Part shown: in pieces, positions 59,501-64,000 of the stretch
Numbering within the stretch: position 1 is the first letter of the stretch
Layout of the letters: every line of letters begins with the position of its first letter
Origin: Cardiocondyla obscurior
Taxonomy: Eukaryota > Arthropoda > Insecta > Hymenoptera > Formicidae
Direction: 5' to 3'
Length of the DNA: 64,000 nt
Assembly: GCF_019399895.1 (NCBI RefSeq)
Contig: NC_091891.1
Location: 1,364,001-1,428,000 of the forward strand
The notes under the pieces: model-generated
Database searches by the model: none
Seen by the model: the letters and a program-made list of their open reading frames with translations, nothing else
Told to the model about the DNA's origin: nothing
Program-made: the position numbers and the translations under genes

Positions 59501-62500
59501 TGAACAAAGTTAGATCGAGACGGACGTCGGAGGAATTTGAAAAATCCGAGAAAGGGTTAATCCAACGTTCTGTAAGCAGTCACCGTGCGCGCGGCAGTAT
59601 TGAATTTTCTTCGTAAATTTACATTGTATGTATAATAAGATTAAACTTTTTCCACGTGCTCTTCAATGAATTCTTTGTGTAATTTATCTTACCGAAAGTC
59701 TCCTCGGAGTATACACGTTTAATTTTCGATCTTTGTAAATGATCATTAGCCGAAATTACGCCGCCGTACGTTTCTTATGATAGAAATGGAAATGCACAAT
59801 ACTCCGAAACGTGAGAGCTCGTTCAAGAAATGGAAACTAAAAATTGAAATGATAATAGCTTCGTTTCTTATTCCCGCAGAACTAGCACTGTATTTGATGA
59901 GAGAATCTGGAAAGCGCGCTTGGAAACTCATATTAAACATCAATTGTTAATATAGGAAAAAATGTATTATTAATATCCTGAAATTACCGATAGAAAGCAT
60001 TGTTAATATGTAACACGTTACCGGTATTACTCTTGTTATTCGCGGTGATTGCAGTTTCCCCAAAGAATTAATAATTTCGATAAAAATAAATGATATGTTG
60101 ATGTGTGAATAAACACCATTAATATTTATTTTAAAGTTGCAATATTATTATCGTAATGAGAATTATTATTGCGTGTCTTTGCAACAAATGCACTGAAAAC
60201 TGTTGCAGCACAATAGTCAGAAATTGTTGGCGGGTCTTTAATTTCTCATGAATGTACGCGAGCGGAAGAGAGCCGCGATAGTAGTTTACAACATATTTGC
60301 CGAAATAAAATAATTATTATCGTAAACACTCTCATAAGCCACGTAATACATTGAAACAAAAGAAATCCCATAAAGGACAGTTCACACGCATAATGCATCG
60401 AAAATAATAGAATCTATTATGGAAGGCTATTAATTATTGTTATATAACATTATCATTCGTCAATATCATTATTATTGCAATGGACATAATAGATTAAATT
60501 AGTTTTATTAATATTAAAAATATCCGTCGTAATCGTTAAACTAATGCCACAATGATTGTGCATTATTTCAATATACATCGCAGAAAGAAATTATTAATTC
60601 AGATCACCGATTAATGAAATTAAAAAATCGACTTAGAGCAACATTTAAAATACTTGGTGAAAAGATTGTTGCGCGGCCAAATTAATTAAACGGCTCATTT
60701 TATACATAGAGAATAACAAGATAATAAGCAATAAATTACTCGTAATTGAATTTACCGTCGCCCGATACTTCCATAGACTTCGTCTTTGTACTTGCTCGCG
60801 AAAATTAATTACAATCGCGCGACACACTCTTTATCACTCGACGAACGATCCGCTCCGTAAAAGCTTTACTCTGTATTCTCGGATTCGGAAATGATAGGCA
60901 AGCTACTTTGATAAACGGTTCGTCATATCAAACGCTTACGTGCCATCGATCGCTAAAGTATTATAATTGATAGTACGAACTAGCGGTTACGCGTCTCATA
61001 AAGAAAACGATCGCGTCTACATCGTAGCGATTTGTCGCGATCACATTGCAAGAGATAATGCGACGGCACATGCGAGAACGTGCGCGATTTACACGACCGC
61101 GCGTCGTCGGTGCGAGAATGATAACGCAGCGACCTTGCATAACTTTAATAAATTATCAGCTATCAGGAAGAAATTGCACATAAATTATGACTCCTGACAC
61201 ATTTGCATATTAACATTCATTTTAATTAATGTACAGCATGCTCCATTCAAATATACAGCGACTTCACATATCCGCAAAATTAATCAGTTCAAACAGATCC
61301 CGATAAAGCACACGATTAATGTTTGCAAGTAATAATAATAATAATAATAATAACTAATAGCCATGTTAATTATTGGTAATCACTGCTGTTTAGCAGCCTC
61401 CCGATCTATTTCCGGTGCATGTAAAGCATCGTAGCTTCCAACATCGATAATGCTTGAAAATTATTTCGGAAAAGTAACGCGATATCAATATGATTTGCGC
61501 ACAACTTCTCAATTAACACGTGATTAATTTCAAGCCGGATAAGTGTTCGGCTGGTCTAATGCGTCCGATGCACCGTTTATCAGACCAGGCCGAACGCGAG
61601 AGAAACGCGGTCTATGCCAATCAACATTTTCATCCATGTTGTCAGTTGTCGTATCTTGATCCGGCGAAATTCCAGACACCGGAAGCTCGGAGGCTCTGTC
61701 AGCCACGATCAGTCTTCCCGATAATTCGCGAATTTATCCCTCCCACCTCCCCACGCCGAGAAATGGTAGCCGCGCTAAATCCCACGACTCTGCACATTAG
61801 ACTATGAATTGATAAACCTAGATTAAACGATTTGCACTATGAAACGTCAGGAGTACCACCATGCCTGATACGAATGACATTAACTATGCTTTACTTGAGA
61901 TACAACGCTGAACTGATAGATTATTTAAATCGTTAATTTTATCGGTAATTCGCTTCGAACAAAGAACTGTACCTTAACGTACTCGCTTATAGGCTCTGTT
62001 AACAAGGCGTCCGTTAATTCGACCGCGGATGCGAGTAACGATAACGCGTTATCGATGCACACGGTGGAACATGCATGCATCGTCGACGACTATGCATGTA
62101 CGATCGGTCCTTTAACACAACAGGTGGTTCTCAGAACGGCGATTGATCGAAGGAGCTAGTAATTAATGTAACGTATATAACTCGCTTTATCTCGAACGTG
62201 TCCTAAGTAATAAATCAAGATACATCGCGGCAACCGTCGGTCCAGCTGCACGGAAAGCGCGCGCTTGTGACATGCGCTTGAATTTGCAATTTGTTATCTT
62301 CTCCATCTCTCTATCTCGTTCCCTTTATCCGTTTATCCCTTTTGTACATTGCGCTTCTGATTTTCCAAAAACAAAAGGGCTTTTAATTAATCTAGACAAA
62401 CCGCATAAATTCTTTTACGATAAGAGCGTTTTTGCTACTTGCTTAGTTGGTCATCCAACGTCCGCGGAAAAATTAATTTCTCGCGGGAACATTATCATTT

Positions 62501-64000
62501 TAGTTGGCAGGAATTGCACCGGCAATGTCCCGGTTATCGATTTGAGTCGCCCGCTCGTCAAGTAATCAAGAGTCAAGATCCGGCTGCACTTCTTCTCGGA
62601 TTCTGTCTGCACTTCGCTCTCCTTATCTCCGAGGTAAAGAGAGAGAAAAGCGGTATTCCGGCGAGAAAACACTGCTAACGAAAGTAAATTCTCACGACCA
62701 ATCACTTTTCGCCGGCGCGAAAAGTGCCGATAAAAATTTTATCCACGAACTTTCGCCCCGAGCGGCCATATCGAGATTGCGCGATAAATTTCGGCGGCTT
62801 AAATTTTCGAAAGAAGTTTATTTTGAAATGTAAATTAATAATTGAATGATCAGCTGTTAACCTTGTTTGCATTTCGATGTTTTTTCTTAAACGAGCACGT
62901 CGCGTTCTCTCATTAATAACTCTTATAGGTACTGAAATATTTCCTACGATTAACTATCTTTGTGAGATTGCCGCTCAAAGGTGGGACGGCTATCTCATTT
63001 TCAGCGCCCGAGGAAAATTGGCGTTCGCGCGTCACACTTCGCGTACATATTGCTCTTATTACGTATACGTAGCTTTGTCGCAACACAACGCGATATTATC
63101 ATCGATTAACAAACGAGACTCAAAGTGTCTCGACTATCAGGCGCTACACACGAGCTTGCTTCTAATGAAGCAAGGACTGCATCTAAAATTTTCCACCTTC
63201 TCTCGTTACTTAGAAATATTCAAGCCAAGTATTATTTCGCTTGATGCTGAAAGTTTCATTAATAAAAAATATCTCTGCGATAATAAAATGCTATTATTTC
63301 CGGTTTCATCAGAATTGTATGCAGCATAATGTAATATTTTCCTCGTTGCAAAATATCTTATTTTCTTTATGTCTCATGTCGAGAAATTTTGAGAATAAAA
63401 TGTTTATTATTCCTTTTATTTCTATAAAAAAGAGAATCTAAAGAATCCTATACGTCCGCGTGCACTTAATGATGCTGAACGCGTTCTTAAAGTATACGAG
63501 AAATCACTTGTTCTCATTTGCGACAGATTCGCGGGTGTTAAAAAAGAATTGCATGAATAACGTCGAGGATGGTTGTAGATAAACGGCCGCAGCTCGCGAC
63601 TCTCCATTATGCAGCGTAATGTCAGCAGATGCTGCATAATACACCGGCGGGAAGAAGCGCAAGACGAAGATCGGAATAAGGAGGCAAGGCGATTATTAAT
63701 TCATGCTTTATCGTCGCTTTCCGCTTCGATATAGTGAAACAGAAAGAAATAGCCAAAACGAGAAAAGGAACGGATGTTAGATTAAGCAGTAGGGAAGGCT
63801 AAAGGAAAATCCGTCGTTCCCGTGTGTTTCCGCCGTTTACAAAAGCCAGAAACGGGGCGCGATTTCAATGATAAATGGATTTTAATCAAACGCGTTCCGG
63901 AAGAAATAGTGCGCGCGTTACGGCCTCGCGCGCGATATGCATTAACGATGAACTTAATTAGGTCATCGCCATTCGTTTACGAGTAACCGAGCCGATTTCA
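59501..64000. other. no supported gene at right end of window
   Basis: Mostly AT-rich intergenic-looking DNA, very AT-rich from 59.9 to 60.7 kb, with an (AAT)n tract at 61331-61353. The frame 62877-63329 (plus, 150 codons) has no recognisable domain, splice context or base composition like the supported exons. Nothing else is supported. Confidence 0.45.
61331..61353. repeat. (AAT)n microsatellite
   Basis: Between seven and eight AAT units in AT-rich DNA. Confidence 0.95.

Noticed and set aside
62083..62102. Imperfect palindrome around CGTCGACG with flanking ATGCAT
   Set aside because: Short and imperfect; likely chance in alternating purine-pyrimidine sequence.
62877..63329. 150-codon plus-strand open frame
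   Set aside because: AT-rich codons, no domain, and composition unlike the supported exons.
1..64000. CRISPR arrays, bacterial operons, integrated viruses or intact transposons
   Set aside because: No regularly spaced repeats, no reverse transcriptase, integrase, transposase or capsid-like frames were recognised on either strand.

Overview
This window is animal nuclear DNA, most likely from an insect and probably a hymenopteran such as an ant. Coding sequence is sparse and broken into small GC-rich exons. The introns are long and AT-rich, CpG is plentiful rather than depleted, homopolymer and dinucleotide tracts are common, and splice signals are standard GT-AG. There are no operons and no bacterial ribosome-binding sites. 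The species call rests on general character only, because no sequence search could be run.

One protein-coding gene can be supported. It lies on the minus strand, from a candidate start codon at 41188 down to about 4811. Six exons join in compatible phase at every junction: 41188-41003, 21546-21356, 19711-19522, 12790-12182, 11971-11058 and 5192-4903 (or to a stop at 4811). The product is a NOD-like receptor (NLR) type protein of at least about 795 residues. Its order is a novel N-terminus, a Pro/Cys-rich linker, a NACHT NTPase, a winged-helix/HD2 region with the NLR signature IHMAVAEFLAAYYL, and ribonuclease-inhibitor-type leucine-rich repeats. The Walker A lysine is replaced by arginine (GGPGSGRTT) and the usual sensor-1 arginine is missing, so the NTPase may be altered or degenerate. 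The gene may continue past the left edge of the window.

The first intron, about 19.5 kb, holds on the opposite strand (about 27.1-28.2 kb) a tandemly duplicated pair of exon-like blocks with good splice sites, no long reading frame, and a 23-bp hairpin of pre-miRNA size. This looks like a nested antisense non-coding RNA and is the most unusual structure here besides the NLR.

The region from 41.25 to 64 kb has no gene I can support. It contains two CpG-rich blocks that could be promoters or first exons (about 54.24-54.49 kb, with a 14-bp E-box palindrome, and about 58.97-59.5 kb, with a full CRE inside an inverted repeat) plus simple repeats. Other open frames scattered through the window show no recognisable domain or splice context and are treated as chance.
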